The notes: generated from the sequence alone by a model not told the origin. 64,000 nt of DNA from Hydractinia symbiolongicarpus (GCF_029227915.1 NC_079888.1:17462001-17526000), one strand, 5' to 3'; counted from the first letter of the stretch, positions 29,701 through 43,120 are shown. Made by a program: numbers and translations.

Positions 29701-32171
29701 ATGCAGTACAATAGGATTTTTCTTTTTTTTAGAGTGACATTATCGATGTTGTTTGTTTTGTTTTGGTGTTACCTCTCACTTGGATACATCACACGTCTGC
29801 ATTGTCGTCGCCATGGAAATTTCTCCATCATTAAGTCAGATACAAGGTTTAGTGGTACAGTGGAAAAATCTTTGGAAGGTGTGACAAGATCTGAATGTGT
29901 TTTATCGTGTTTAACATGCGGTTGCTCGTTTATAAATTACCATCCAACGAATCTTGCGTGCGAGTTAATGAATGCTCAAGGAAACGAATCAAATGAAGCT
30001 GGTTGGCAATTTTTGTCAACAAATTACGGAACAAGGAATGTGAGTATGAAATTTTGTTTATCTCAGTGTCACAAATGGGTGCAGTGAAATTTCCCTACTG
30101 GCTATAATTTATCACCTACTTCTGATTTTTCACTCTACCTTGACAATGGAGTGCGTGTAAGAAGCATAGCTAAGGGTGCTTGACATTTCGTCTTGTCTTG
30201 GGGGTGACCATGCCGCACATTGTCCCACTCCAGTAAGAAGATTTATTGATAATGTATTGTATAATCAGCTGTGTCATGACATGTATTTTATTGCAGCTTG
30301 CTGCTTTGTCACCTCATAATCATTGCTGCAAAATTTCTCTCTTGTTGCAGTATCTATAAGTAGTAACTACTATGCTGTAGATAATTTCGCACCAAACATT
30401 TAAATTTCTATCCATTTTATTAAAGATTTTATTTCGGTTTGACTGTTCAGTGTTCATATTACTGTGGAAAGTTTATCATTTCTTGAACATGATAGCATGA
30501 TAGTTTAGTAAGCGACGTTTCGGGATAAGATGAGAGAAGGATCTCCTGAAACGTCGCTTACTAAACTATCATGTTCAAGAAATGATAAACCTTCCACGGT
30601 AATTGTATCCATTGGTTTTAAAATGCACCTTACATCGAGGGGCCTAACTTGCTAGTTAATTTTGAAAATACGTAAATTAGAATAACATTTTCCAGATTAA
30701 CAGCATATGACAAAACGGGACATTTACGAAAACCAGTCTTTATCCCGTGACAAAAACAAGAATTAACCCCTCGTACATAATTACTGCATTTCGGGCATGC
30801 TTGTTCGCCTGTTAGCATAAAATAATAATGTATGGATCCAAAGCAAAGCTTCACTGCGACCATTTTAAATACTTAAGCAAGATAAAACTATTAATAAAAC
30901 AATAACATATGTACCAGAAATCACTGTTTTATTTTCTTTTTTTTAGAGAGGACCAATCTGTCGATCATTTAGTCCATGTGAAATTACAGAAGCTTGTGTT
31001 GATACTTGCTTTGAAGACGATCAAGTAGGCTACAAGTGCATACGTAAGTAACATGCCAAAATTGAGTGCAAAATTTGAATGTAACTGTCATTTGGAAATA
31101 AGAGTCATTGACTGATAAAAGTTTTTAACTTATATCTACACACGCGAATTGGTAAGCAATTTTTCTATACTTAACAAGGTATTCAAAAGCGGCTGGTAAT
31201 CCACAGTCCAGCTTAAGGTGGTAAATAAAGAAAGGAAAAGGGGCAAAAAATACGTTTCTAAAACAGATCTGATTCTAAAAGTTGCGTAAGCTTCATACGT
31301 AAAACGAGATTAAAACTAAAGTTTGATTTTGAGTGGTGCGTTATAAAAATATGACTTTGGTGTTTCTATAAGAAGAGGTATCCAGCCACAAGTGAACTAC
31401 TGTTGAGCCTTTGAATGAATAAATTAAGTAACATTAACCCTTAGTCAAAATTTTGTCTTGTTTAAAAAAAAATTGTATTTTAAATTCCTAGTTTTTTACT
31501 CCGAAGTCACAATGCAGTTACAAAAATATATAAAAAACAAAAAACTTGAAATAAAATAGATCTTTCCACAGCTTCTTTTGTAAAAGACTTGGAGCAAGTC
31601 ATTTGAAGTACACAGTCTGAAGATTTTATATAAATTTTAAACGAATTATAAAAAAAGTATGTTCGCTGTGTTAGAGTTTAGCAAAAAGAATTAAATTTTT
31701 TAAATCACTTTTGAAATAACGTACATTCCTTCCTGTTAAAAAGCTTAAACATTATGTTTAGACAGTAACTTTTTTTTAGCACACCAATTCAAACAGCATG
31801 CACATTCCTCTGCTAGTGGATCTCCACTTAATCCTGATTATCCCGTAGACAATTTAAGAATTGCTGGGATATTCGTACAAACTCTCGCTAGTCCAGATGG
31901 CAACATTATCTTAGATTTAGGCTCAATAAAGTTTATTCGTTTCATCAGAACCTATTTCCACATGGCAACACCACATCTTCAAATTAGTATTGGAAACCTT
32001 AATTCCAGAGATGGAAATGTCTTTTGTTCGAGAGTATCGCAAGTGATTGGTGTAGATCTTGTTGTGGAATGCAGCTCATATCTATCCGGTCGTTACATCG
32101 TACTCTACCATGCGGCGGGTAGTGCACAACAGTTGAGTGTTTATTACATCGTTGCCTATATTGATGCATAA
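29701..32171 (+). CDS. Secreted/type II membrane protein: PAN-like + EGF-like + fucolectin/F5-8C-like, three exons
   Basis: Exon 1 (29701-30039) has a hydrophobic anchor or signal (LSMLFVLFWCYLSLGYI), then a PAN/apple-like region (SLEGVTRSECVLSCLTCGCS, FINYHPTNLACELMN) ending at a GTGAGT donor in phase 0. Exon 2 (30947-31043) encodes GPICRSFSPCEITEACVDTC...GYKCI, an EGF-like module, with a GTAAGT donor in phase 1. Exon 3 (31780-32171) encodes about 130 residues with the jelly-roll text of the fucolectin/F5-8 type C family (IILDLGSIKFIRFIRTYFH, LQISIGN, ECSSYLSGRYIVLYH). Splice phases match at both junctions, giving 276 residues. A cell-surface carbohydrate-binding or adhesion role is likely. 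An inverted repeat sits in intron 1. Confidence 0.8.
30458..30603. repeat. Long inverted repeat (fold-back) in intron 1 of the PAN-lectin gene
   Basis: Arms at about 30458-30524 and 30544-30603 are near-perfect reverse complements around a 20-bp loop ('taagatgagagaaggatc'). The shared text includes 'tttatcatttcttgaacatg' and 'tagtttagtaagcgacgttt'. The left arm carries an extra 8-bp direct duplication, 'gcatgata'. It would form a strong RNA hairpin in the pre-mRNA. Confidence 0.8.
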
Positions 32172-34084
32172 AAAAAATAAAACGTTGATCTTCGATGTTT
32201 ACTCGAATTCAGTGACTCTTGATTGTTTCGTCAGATTACTAATTATCGAATTCGAGACCTTTGTTTTTTTCTTTCATTTTGATTCACTAAGATTTATACC
32301 TTACAAACTATTTCTAATACTTTAATATTAGTCGCACTTTTAAAATCATGTCATTGTCGAGAAAACGGACTCAAAACAACGACATTTCTTTTCATTTTTC
32401 TTCGTCTTTTTATTTCATAAATAAGCAAATGCGGACTCAATGTACATAGAAGGGGTTTTTAAAAGTAAATTATTCCATTTATAACTAACATGTTTTAATT
32501 ATATTCATAACTAAAACACGTTTTTTTAATTGACACAACTAGATATTTTCATGATACGAAATAGAGATGAAGAATCAGTTTATTTTAGAATTTTTCTCCA
32601 CAATAATATCTATTGAATTATCCATAAATGATTTAAAATTTTGAGATTAAAAAAAAATACCTCTTAAAAAAGCTTCAAACTAAATTGTCTATAACTTCCC
32701 AAATCAACTTTAAACTCAGGTTCTCAGGCAACTGTCTCGCTTTAAGCACTCCTTTGCTTGGGAATCGTTTTCTTAGTAAGGGTTTGAGCGAGTCGATCCT
32801 CCCCTCTTTAAAGTTCGCTAGCCTGACATTGTTGTGGTCCTAGATATTTCTAATGAAGCATATATAACGATTTCGAGAAATCCTATTACAGATTTACAAT
32901 TTTGGTATAACTTGTGTTTGGTGTGAAACTCCATTTTAATTAAACAAAAAAACGTCCTAATATTTCTCAAATTTCACAATGAAAGAAATAGATCACATTT
33001 CATTTCCCAATTTATACGGGTTTAAAAGGGCTTTTTATGCAGTAAGTACTGGCCTCATAGCAGCGGGTGCAAAGTGGGTTATATTCTTCAACTTCTGTGG
33101 AATACTGTTTTACGGACCTTTTTTTCTCTTTAGGCATTTATAACATTTTGTGCCATGTGATACATATCTGAAGTATATAATAACCGGGTATGTTAAGACA
33201 TAGTTAAAAACCCCTTTGCTTTGTCGCGTGACCAAGAAAATAAGAGGCCTGGATAAGCGAGAAAGTATGACACATCGTTACTTAGTTTTGCAAACTCGCG
33301 CACCTGCCCTGAGTGAGAGTCTTCGCATTAGACAATTATATATCTTTTGTTATATTACAACTATATTGTTTTGTAAAAATTTACCGTATACCGACTGCAC
33401 ACTTTCTAGTCTGATATACTAGACTTGTATAGCATATAAGAAGGTTATATAAAGTTAATAATAATTTTAATTGAATGCGATAAAGTAGAAGGTCTTCTAC
33501 TTCGCACTGTCATTTTATTTATTTTATGTGCCAGATTTATCCTAATATGAAAATTTTTGCTTGTACTAAATTGTACGTAGAAAATTTTATCTATAATTTT
33601 AATACAGAAAAATTAGTAGTTATAAAAGTAAATCACATTTTTGACGAAGAAAAAATATTAGCACAGATTGCTGTCTTTCTTGACTGATCCCAATAATTAT
33701 AACTTTCCAGGCCTTCCCAGTAAGGAAACATCTGATGTAAACTCCTAAATCCAAGTTATTTTGCGTCAACCTAATATATCGATGTTCGAATGAAAATAAC
33801 CAAATTAATTTCTCGCAATTCAAATATATTCCTGACAATTTGTAAGGGAGTGGGGGAGGGGGTGTCTCTAAACCCTAATATCTTTATAATCGTTTATTAC
33901 TTGCACATCATCGTATGCATTTTCTTTATCCGCGTTTCAAGCTGTACCCAATTGGAAGAACATCTTAGAAAAATTTTGAATGCCAAAATCATTGATGACA
34001 TCAAAAAATTATATATCCGTTAATTGCTTTCTACCTGTAATCAAGGGATTTTTTTACAAACCATTCAACTAGCATTATAAAGTA
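32172..34084. other. Intergenic DNA, no gene seen
   Basis: 3' flank of the PAN-lectin gene. Possible AATAAA at about 32175 ('aaaaaataaaac') lies just after the stop codon. No further gene is supported. Confidence 0.4.
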
Positions 34085-34191
34085 CTAGTCGTTAGCCCGT
34101 GGAAAAATCCACGGGTTCGCCCGTCGTAGCTAAGCTACCATTTTGCGTGACAGACAGACGGTCGGACGGACAGACGGCATTATAATATAGA
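34085..34191 (-). mobile_element. Non-autonomous Helitron (short, near-complete)
   Basis: Read on the minus strand, it starts A|TC with 'tctatattataatgccgt' at 34191. It contains a GTCTGTCTGTC-rich block and 'cacgcaaaatggtagc'. It ends with the perfect hairpin 'cccgtggatttttccacggg', then CTAG at 34085-34088 followed by T. At 107 bp it is one of the two shortest copies and defines both ends of the family. Confidence 0.8.
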
Positions 34192-36916
34192 TATATTTTA
34201 TTTGCAATTTTCTTAATACAATTCTCTTAATGCAATTGTATGTCCCACAAAATATATTTTCCTTGTCATAATTAAGTGCCCTGGTAAAGCAGAAAGCAAT
34301 TAACACTTTTACGAACGATAGGTCGAATTTTAAGGAGGAGGTACCTTCACCTGCAACTTCGGAACACCTGCTTAATTTTAGAATAACACTCATGGCAGAA
34401 TAACATAAATGGGGGCTTTATTTTCATTTTTAGTCACATGGTAAATGCTCTCAGAATTTCTAATATTGTTGTTGTGATGTGTATTTTCTTGAAACGTTTT
34501 AAATTTTCCAACCTATGTCAAATTAGTGGAATAATCAGGTTTTAGGACTTTTCTTAAGCTTCTTGTAGCTTCGAAGGACTCCGAAATGATAATTTCATTT
34601 TAGATTATGAAGCTTTTTTATATCGATTCTGGGTAAAAGATAAAAATATTTTCAATAGATTTGTGTACTTGGACACTCTCAAACATTAAAATATACACCT
34701 TTGGGATATAATAAGACCAAAATGCAAGAAAAAAATATGTAGAGATATTTTACGACCTCGGGGTGTAATTTAACGGGCCTACGCATGAAAATGGCGTAAG
34801 AAGGGCGCAACTTAAATGGAACAATGTTTACAGATAATATAATTGTGAATAAGCCAGTTTTTGTTTTTAAAACTTAAGTCCTATAAATCCGGAACAATTT
34901 TATAAAGGAAGTTTCATAGCCGTCGTTGTAAAAAACATTAGACAGTATAATCGTCTTTGCTCACAAGCATGCACACGCCATGAGCGTATTAACATATATA
35001 ACTAGTCAATAGCTTCTGCAACAATCCATGGGAATTTGCCCCTTACCGCTAATTCGTTAAAAATGCATCGCAAAAAAAATAATTTCATTTAAAAATTTTA
35101 AAGACCCACTTATAAATAATGTAAATAAGCAGACCATAGCAATAAAATCAGTATTCAGAACAAGTAGAAACGGAGCGAATGTACTTTTTTTGAATCGTTG
35201 GTTTGATATTGTTAAAAAAATCCTAGCATATACACAGAACAAGTAAAATTTATAAAGAACACGCTCTCATTTGACACGAGTCATATTGAACAAGGTTTTG
35301 CTGGCAATGAATATATAATTTTCTTCATAGGGTGCAAATAATAATCTCCACAGGGTGCAAAAAATGAAAAATATATGATTAAATCATAGAATTAAATATT
35401 CATTATACTTAAGCTTAATCAAGGATTCTACTCATTTTAGTGCTCATTCTCGTTTCAGGGCAATGAAACAAACATTCGCTTTCTCTTCTTTTCTTCCTCC
35501 TGTTGGTTACCATAGTTCATAAACCACATTCTCTGTTGTCTCTTCTTCTCATCTCATTTGCAATTTTTTTTTTTATATATTGCCCTGGTTAACTTTAGTG
35601 AATAGAGCATAAAAAACTAAAAGTTGTTTTAAGGTTGATCTCCAACTGTTGAAAAAATTCTACGACATATTTTCTTGACATATTTTTCCCGGGTAGGAAT
35701 ACTTTAATTCACATCAGCCGCCATCTTGAATGCAATGCTTTTCACAATTTCCTACACCTGATGTATTTCTCGCGTTTTCATTAAGTGGAGTTTTCAATTT
35801 TCGAAATTATGTCCAATCCATAAAAAATTTCAAGATAATGCTGTGAACTTATTTTAATGTGTACACCGATGTTGGAAATCTTTCTTGTCTGGGAACTATT
35901 TTAACAAGTGGAGATCAACCTTTACAAGAATGTGAAAACTTAGTCTAGTAAACTGAACTCATCATTTTTGTCTTTTTAATATTTTTGATGAGAGAAGTTT
36001 AGAAAAACCTACCTTGATATTTAAGTTGATTTAATCGTAAGCAGATAATTAGGAGTCCTGGGACAGGCAAACGAGTGTCATTTTGGCAAAAAAAATTAGG
36101 GTAATCAATTCACCTTTATAATATCTATGGTATGGAAAAAGTTTGAATGTACATTCCTTACAAGGTCTAAAATTACTAATGACAGAACATGTCACACATT
36201 TGCTATTGCCTAAATATGATATCATAATTTATGCAGCATAATTAAATCTGAAATTCTTTAAATGTGAATATCTTCAGAACGAAAAGAGCTTTTAAGAAAA
36301 ATTAAAAAAACTTTCTAACTAACCTTTCAAGCTCGGTAATATAAGTTTAGCATCATTATACACCTTGGGTTCCCTTTAATGACATATATTTTTAAAGTTC
36401 CAAAAAGTTGAAACGAAAGGATAAAATTTCCGTTTCTGGATGTTGACCCAGACTTTGCACCGATGTCGAATACCATTTTTGTTTCGTTTAACATTTTTTA
36501 GTATTTTGTGATAGATCAGGTTCTAAACAAAATAATGGCACTAACCCTTGGAATAGTGCGTCTGAAACTCAAGTCAAACCTTCTTTGACTTTGGTTAAGA
36601 AGGTTTAATTTGGGACAAAATTTGGTAGGTAAAAATTCTCCGTATTTTACGTAAAGTTGATACATTTTGGTTATACATATTTTGATTTGTTTTGGCTGTT
36701 ATGGTTAATATTGTTGTATATTGTAATATTCGCAGAAACAAATGATATTAAATTTCCCAGCTGTTGAGGGAAAGATGTGACCATATTGATTTTGGTTTGC
36801 TTTGATAAATTCGTATAAGAAAAGTAAATCTTGATATCCTTGAAAAGCTTAGTAAATTGGACTTTACTGAAAATTTCTGGGTATAATGTGCGCCTTTGAA
36901 ATTATGTATGCATTCG
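34192..36916. other. Intergenic DNA, no gene seen
   Basis: AT-rich sequence with no supported gene, RNA or intact repeat. Confidence 0.4.
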
Positions 36917-36983
36917 TGCCTTGTCTAACAGCTATGGCACTCTTGCCAATAATAGAACCAGGTTCGAATCCTGGATAGCGCTA
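36917..36983 (+). repeat. tRNA-like remnant (T arm and anticodon-like arm)
   Basis: 'ccaggttcgaatcctgg' is a perfect T arm with canonical B box. Just upstream, 'tggcactcttgcca' makes a small hairpin. No D arm or matching acceptor stem is present, so this is a tRNA pseudogene or the head of a tRNA-derived SINE, not a functional tRNA. Confidence 0.4.
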
Positions 36984-39900
36984 GGAAAAACATAATTATC
37001 TAGCACCTATAGCTATATAGTAGCTACATTGAGGACAATATTGAATCCTTGAAAAAAGGGAAGATTTACATACAGTTCTATTCTCATAGCACACACCTTC
37101 ACTGGAAAATTAAATTTCATATTAAACAAAAGTGTCTTATTTTGTTTGTCTTCACATCTTACTATTTTACATTGTTAACCGTCTGGATTTTCAAGCGGGC
37201 AATACGGGTTTTTAAGCATTCTGATTGGCCTAGCGCTCTTGACGACGGTACAAAAAAAATGGTAGCTTAAAATGTAAACAAGGACGAAAAAAGATATTTA
37301 CGAAGCATTGGAAATGATTATTTATCTAGCTCCTGCAATACATTTATCGCTAAAATTATTTTCATAGGATAAAAACAATAAATAGTCAAGTTTAACAGGT
37401 AAAATGACTAGATTCAGCACATTTCGTCGGGATGCTTCTTCAACATGGGTAGTTAGCTAGCTAACTAACATTGTCCATAAAAAAACGATGACTTGATATT
37501 CAGTTTTATTAAAAATACTAAATACAAGGCGGCGAAATCATAAAAAATACATCTGCTCTCATTTTCAGATTCGTTCATTCAGCTTTGTGGTTACCAAGTC
37601 AACATAAAACTCGTTAAAGGCCATTGTTATTCTTGGCTAGCTGGCTAGTTAAAAAAATTACTTTAATATTCGTTGTAACTATATTTTAGCTGCGCATTCA
37701 ACTTTACACATTATTCTGTAGGTGTCAAACATCGTAATGTTTTGTTTACAAAGTTTTATTCTTTAGGGACGTTGGAGTTCTAAATAGAATGTTTGTTTTT
37801 AGACAGGACTGTTTCAAATTTTGACATCGAGTGTAAACAGAAGTAGTGCTAGTGAATTATTACAATATTATTACAAAAACACCAAACTAAAGTTCTTATT
37901 ATTTATTTTTATTTAACTTGAACGGTTAACAAATGCAATAATAAGCGATTACTCCGTGCTGCACAGAGAATATCGCCCTCAATCATTGCACCAACCTCGA
38001 TATATTGCGGTACAGCCATGGGTAATTGGTTATCTATATATTAATACGCCTTGTGTGTGTGTGCGCACGGTGAGGCCACGTCACACAAATCACAGGTCAC
38101 TTTCTTACGACGTGGCGTTACGCTAAAATTTACCAAGTTAAAGAAAACGCAAATCAGGGGGTTACTATATAAATATTTAATTCTCTTTTCTTATTTTTTT
38201 TTTAAAATAAAACTCTTTTTCCTTACTTATTAAAACTAAATTTTATTTTAATTTCAAATGGTTTTATTTGTTTTTTTGTTGTAAAAGCCCCGCTGGTCGT
38301 TTGGGATAGAATAATTAAATTTTACCCCCGGTTTACCATGTGCGCGCCGTATCTCACGGAAACAAAGTTTATTAACTGAAAAATGAAAACCGAAGCGAAG
38401 AAAGTTGTCTCTTTTTCAAAGCAATCCTGAAAAAAGTTATTTCAAACAAGGTTTACTCATCACGAGGTTAGATTAAAGCTTATTTGTTTCTTCTATCTTT
38501 TTTGTGTTCTGGGACCGAAGTTGCTTTCTTTTAAAAAAACTATCGAATTCGAATGATAATTCGAATCTAAGAAGTAAAGAACAAAACTGTTGTCATTGTA
38601 GAGCGACTGTTGATGTCGAGCGAGAATAAAAAAAGTTTATGTTGTTGCCAGAAATATTTGTTATAAAGAAGAAAAACGTACAATGATAAAACGTCAAAAA
38701 GAGAACTGATTGGAAATGTATCAGACAATTGTAGCTAGCTATACATTTTCAATTTGTTTTCTTTGGGATGAAGCGAAGTTTAATAATTGAAGTAAAAAAC
38801 TGATTGGTCTTTTATCCACAGACGCTAGCTAACTGTGAAAGCCAAAGAAAGGCAGGTGTGTTGTTTAGTTTATCTGGTAAAGAGATAAGTTTAGGTGTGT
38901 AACGTTTTTTTTAACCGTTTTAACTTTCAGAGCTCAGCTTTTCCTTTAAATTTTTAGTTCCTTGTTGCGTCTTGAGCTTAAATGCGTTTTCTTTTGACAC
39001 AATTTTTATAAGAATCTAAAATGTAAAGCGACGTTTTGAAGCCGTTTACACGCTTCCAGCTAAACTTTCCCCTTAATATGAAGTTAAATATGTTTTGTCT
39101 TTAGCCTGAACATATTTAACATTTTTTGTAAGAATATACTCTAAACAATGGGTCAGAATATCCTAAGAATATGTCTAAGCTTGGTTGTTTCTTTTAATAT
39201 TAAAAATTTGTATGACTGAACCTCTTTCTCTCCAAAACAATGGGCAAGTACACCAGGGAAAGATAAGAACATGAAGGCGGAAACGAAAAAAACACTATTC
39301 TTATAAAATACAGCGTGTATATAATAGAGAAGATTTTATATAAAATGTTGAAAGTATTTTTTCGTTGTTACTGTTTTTAACGCTACGAAGTGGTTGATGT
39401 CGTTATAATAAACCTTAATGTAAACAAAGTTAAATCAATGTTTACATCTGTTACGTTACCGTTTAAAATATTATTCGATTCTTCAATTCGAAAACACTGC
39501 ATTGTTATCATGCACTGCACGTTTGCGCATTGGGAAGGTTGCTATATGTAATAGACTAAATAGCTAATTTGGTATGATGCGTTAGAATCTGTACGTTGTG
39601 GAAACTTTGCAATAACCTTATTTGTGTGACTTATCGATTTTTTCTAATGTCTGGTATACCATTTTCCCTTTTATATTTCGGGCATGGCAAAGCAAGTATA
39701 TAGTTTTAACAGATTTGTTAGCCACCTTTGATTTTGTTAAACTTTTTGCATTTTTATGTTGCTGGACATGCTTATATTTTTAAGCGTTCTGTTTCAGCGG
39801 GTACAAATATAACGCAGATTGTGAGAAACTTCAATCCCAGGGTTTTTTTCTCTTTTATTGTTATTTTTTTATTGCTGCACATATTTATTTTTTTGGACGT

Positions 39901-40010
39901 TTTGTTCTAGTGGTTATAAACTAGAATAATACAAATTGTGACTTTTAAAAATTCATTTTACTGTGTTGTATGTTTTTGTTTGGTATCCCTTACATCGGTT
40001 TAATGAGAGA
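36984..40010. other. Intergenic DNA, no gene seen
   Basis: Contains TAGC-rich patches (about 37450 and 37640) and AT-rich text. The 60-aa frame at 38051 and the hydrophobic frame at 39728 have no supporting features. Confidence 0.4.
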
Positions 40011-40042
40011 TTCAGTGGATTCCCCCACGGGTATTCAGCTAG
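40011..40042 (+). mobile_element. Degenerate Helitron 3' end
   Basis: 'gtggattcccccacgggtat' followed by 'tcag', CTAG (40039-40042) and T. The GTGG/CCAC hairpin, spacing and CTAG match the Helitron family. The 5' end was not found. An almost identical end lies at about 2560-2589. Confidence 0.45.
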
Positions 40043-40605
40043 TTATTGTATTAATAGCAAAGGGTTTGAAGTTGTAACAATTTTCTGATATATTTCGGAC
40101 TTTAAATAATAAAAGACAGAAGATATCCTGAATTTTCTTTAAATTCTAAAGAACTGCGTCATTTAATTGGAAAATATTGACCATCATGTTTTATTATTTT
40201 TCAAGAATTTCTCAAAAATTTTCAAGAGTCCACGTTAAGCACATTATATTTGGGATTTTTACACTTTTACCTACAACTTTAACAGTCGAAAAAGTTGATA
40301 AGCTTGATAAACTTGGAGAAATGACGCAAAGACTTCTATTTCATCTATGGAGGCAATGGAGGACATACTTGGGTTTTTTTTTTTTGCTTGCTCCATTTTT
40401 AAAGTAAATTGAAAATTTATCTAAACTGAAAAAATTGGGAATTCGTAAAGTCCCTGGCCTTTTCGTCAGAAGTATAACTAACACACATTCTCCGAAATCT
40501 TTTATTTCGTGTACAAGGAATGTTTACAATAAGTTATAGAAGTTGACAAAAATTGACTAGATATAGATTTGCTTCACGCAAAGCTGTCCTGTGGTGTAAT
40601 GTCAC
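40043..40605. other. Intergenic DNA, 3' flank of the minus-strand secreted gene
   Basis: No gene is supported. The open frame at 40177-40407 begins and ends in low-complexity AT text and has no recognisable feature. Confidence 0.35.
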
Positions 40606-41332
40606 TCAGGCAGAACCAACAATTGCTTGCAGGCGTTGTTTAACATCTGTTAATCTCATCTTAATCCCATTTAATACCCTCTTAGAAATTTGATCATTGT
40701 GCAACATCTGCTTCAAATTTCTTGCTTCTTGTACACTTGTGACAAGTCCACAGTCAAGTGTTCTGTTGATGATCCCAATTCTGCTCTCTAACTTTTGAAG
40801 TATGCTCATGATTTCATCAAATTGGCTGCAAACACCTTTCACTTTTAGTTTGGCAATGAATGCATTTAAAACTAAATCAAAAAAATATTGTGTTAAATTA
40901 GTTTAGGTATTAAGTTGAATTAAAAATAAAAATTCCAATTTCCAAATTTTGTATCGGATTTAAAATTTTAATGGAAGGCTAAGGTAATATATCAAAACGG
41001 AAGTGAAATACACACTTACACGGAATAATCTGGTTGCACACTTTGATGTTGTCGTTTGCTGAAGTAATCAACGTATTGACTGTCGCATCTTCTGGATGAG
41101 TTGGAACATTGGGAATATTAGTGCAGTTGAGAGGAGCTGGAGTTGTAGTTGGTGCAACTGTTGTAGCCACGCTTTGTGAATATACCACTGCAAGGAAAAG
41201 CATAAAAATTATTGCATGATTTCCATGAAATATTACCATGAAATTATCATGCAGCATCGGAATATTAAACATTTAAATACCTGTTGCTGAAAACAGTAAG
41301 ATAGCACTAACATAGGACATTCCACTAACCAT
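40606..41332 (-). CDS. Small secreted Thr/Pro-linker protein, paralogue A (three exons)
   Basis: Exon 1 (41332-41281) encodes the first part of a signal peptide, MVSGMSYVSAILLFSAT. Exon 2 (41187-41020) continues VVYSQSVATTVAPTTTPAP, a Thr/Pro-rich linker, and two cysteines. Exon 3 (40871-40606) encodes FIAKLKVKGVCSQFDEIMSI, then LKQMLHNDQISKRVLNGIKM and a short helix ending AIVGSA. Introns are phase 1 at both junctions with consensus sites; total 161 residues. Four cysteines (two per exon) suggest two disulfides in a helical secreted protein. I do not recognise the family. A probable 5' UTR exon ends at a GTAAGT donor at about 41501. Confidence 0.8.
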
Positions 41333-41558
41333 TGCTGTTATCGTCAGGAAACTCTGTAGTACTTGAATATTTTATTGGATATTTTGCTAAAATAGATTAT
41401 ATTTCTTGAAAAAAAATATTCATGCTTTGGAAGTGATTATTTTGACACTAATAGTTTAACGTCAACTTGATAAAAATTGTCGCTTATAATATTTTACTTA
41501 CCTACCAGCAGTCTTCTTTATTCGCCTCTTTGTAAATGTTCTGTCGTTGAAACTACAG

Positions 41559-41568
41559 CTTTTATAAC
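41559..41568 (-). promoter_or_regulatory. TATA box of secreted-protein paralogue A
   Basis: Minus-strand TTATAAAAGC lies about 60 bp upstream of a GTAAGT donor (about 41501), implying a short 5' UTR exon. The paralogue at 47776 has CTATAAAAGG in the corresponding position. Confidence 0.5.
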
Positions 41569-41569
41569 A

Positions 41570-42861
41570 ACAGGTCGTTAAGAAAAAAAAAAAAAGTTAT
41601 CAATTTTATTGTGTTTAACCCACCTTTGCACAGATTTTCGTTTTAAAATTGTGATAAGCTTTTGTTCGTAGATGATTCATAAAATAGCTCAATTACAAGC
41701 TGTATGAGACAGCAAAATTAGAGTCAAACTTAAACAATATAAAAGCAATATTGTTATGAATTCTGGTTACGCAAACTGTATAATCTAATTAAGGAGTGTT
41801 TTCTCGATAAGGTTTGCCATTGTTTTGTTCTGTATAATACTTCCTCCATAATTATTTCAAACAACAGGTTATTGATACAATTTTCTTATTGCCAGGTAAC
41901 AAATGCCTCGTCATTGATTTCTATTTTGGTTTGTTTCGTCAAACTACCTCGGTATCACCGAAGCTTAATGCAAACCATTTAATAATGAGAAGAAAAAGAA
42001 ATTAGAACCTTTTTGGAATTGACTTCCTCCTCCGGTATCGAGTAGCTATCATGTATTACTATGGACCTTGTTTGCTAATTCGGTCTCACAGTAACTAAAT
42101 GAAGTCATAGCTTGTAAGAAAAATAACAGTTAATTCATGCAATTGGTTATTGACAATTATCTTTTTGCCAGGAAACAGATGCAACTTGCCCTCTTCTATA
42201 GTAAAAAAAGGTGAACAGCGATTTTGAACAAAGTGTGTTCACGACTTCAAATTTCCAATGTGTTTTTTTTTTCAATCTATGTGGTATTGTGTTTTTTCCG
42301 AAGCACTTCCGACACAATTTCTAGCAGTTGAAATCAATTAGAATACAGCGTTAATCTTCTTCATTCTCTTTTAAGAAGTGGTATTTGTCAAGAGAAATTT
42401 TAGATTGAATCGTTCCTTTCGATGCCTGTACAGACGTCATGTTACCATGTAAATTAGCTTCAATGTCTCACCACGTGATTTCGAAAGTGAAGCAAAAGTT
42501 ACAGTTACAAGGGTGTAATTTGGCTCAAGGGACTATAAAAACGGTTCCATTTAGAGAAAGTTCCACGTATCTGGGACTAATGGCAATTGTAGTTCACAAT
42601 TAAAAAGGCTCATACAACGCATTTTGATTTTTTTCTTAGCTTGTAAAAGTGGAACATTGTCCTTGCTTAACCTTATGTTATACGCAATCCTAGTGGTATT
42701 CATGTAATGAAGTGAAATGCAATGTGTGTTCTTCTGAAGAATAAAATACATAAGCGCAAATAAAGGTAGAAGCATTGGGAATGTTTTATTCCAGAAAAGC
42801 TATAAAAAAGGCTACGTGTTTTGTTTATTTTGAAAACATCTTAATAATAGGACTGAGGTGT
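41570..42861. repeat. Intergenic; includes a diverged direct repeat
   Basis: 'ggttattgatacaattttc' with 'ttgccaggtaacaaatgc' (about 41868) recurs as 'ggttattgacaattatc' with 'ttgccaggaaacagatgc' (about 42143), a spacing of about 275 bp. No gene is supported. Confidence 0.4.
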
Positions 42862-43120
42862 GGCGCGTGGCCTTGTGGTTATGGTGTTAGCTTCGTAATC
42901 ACAGGGTCCGTAGCTCGATCTACAGCGCGGGCATGTTTAGCAAGTGTCTTTACCACAGCTACGGGTCAACACATGCTATGTAAGGGAAATTGGGTAGGCA
43001 ATGCTGAGGTATACCTAATGTATACATTAACACAGGACTCACATTGATAACAGTGTTTCCAACACTGAAGTGGCTATATCCTGTATAAATATTCGGAATA
43101 ATAATAATATTAATAATAAG
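42862..43120 (+). mobile_element. tRNA-derived SINE
   Basis: The head (about 42862-42930) is tRNA-like: 'gtggccttgtggttatggtg' as A box region, 'cttcgtaatcacagggtc' as anticodon-arm relic, and 'gtagctcgatc' as B box. The body follows ('agctacgggtcaacacatgc', 'attgggtaggcaatgctgag'), and the 3' end is an AATAAT-type repeat at about 43096-43120. Head-body-simple tail is the SINE structure. The tail suggests mobilisation by a LINE with a short-repeat 3' end. Confidence 0.65.
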
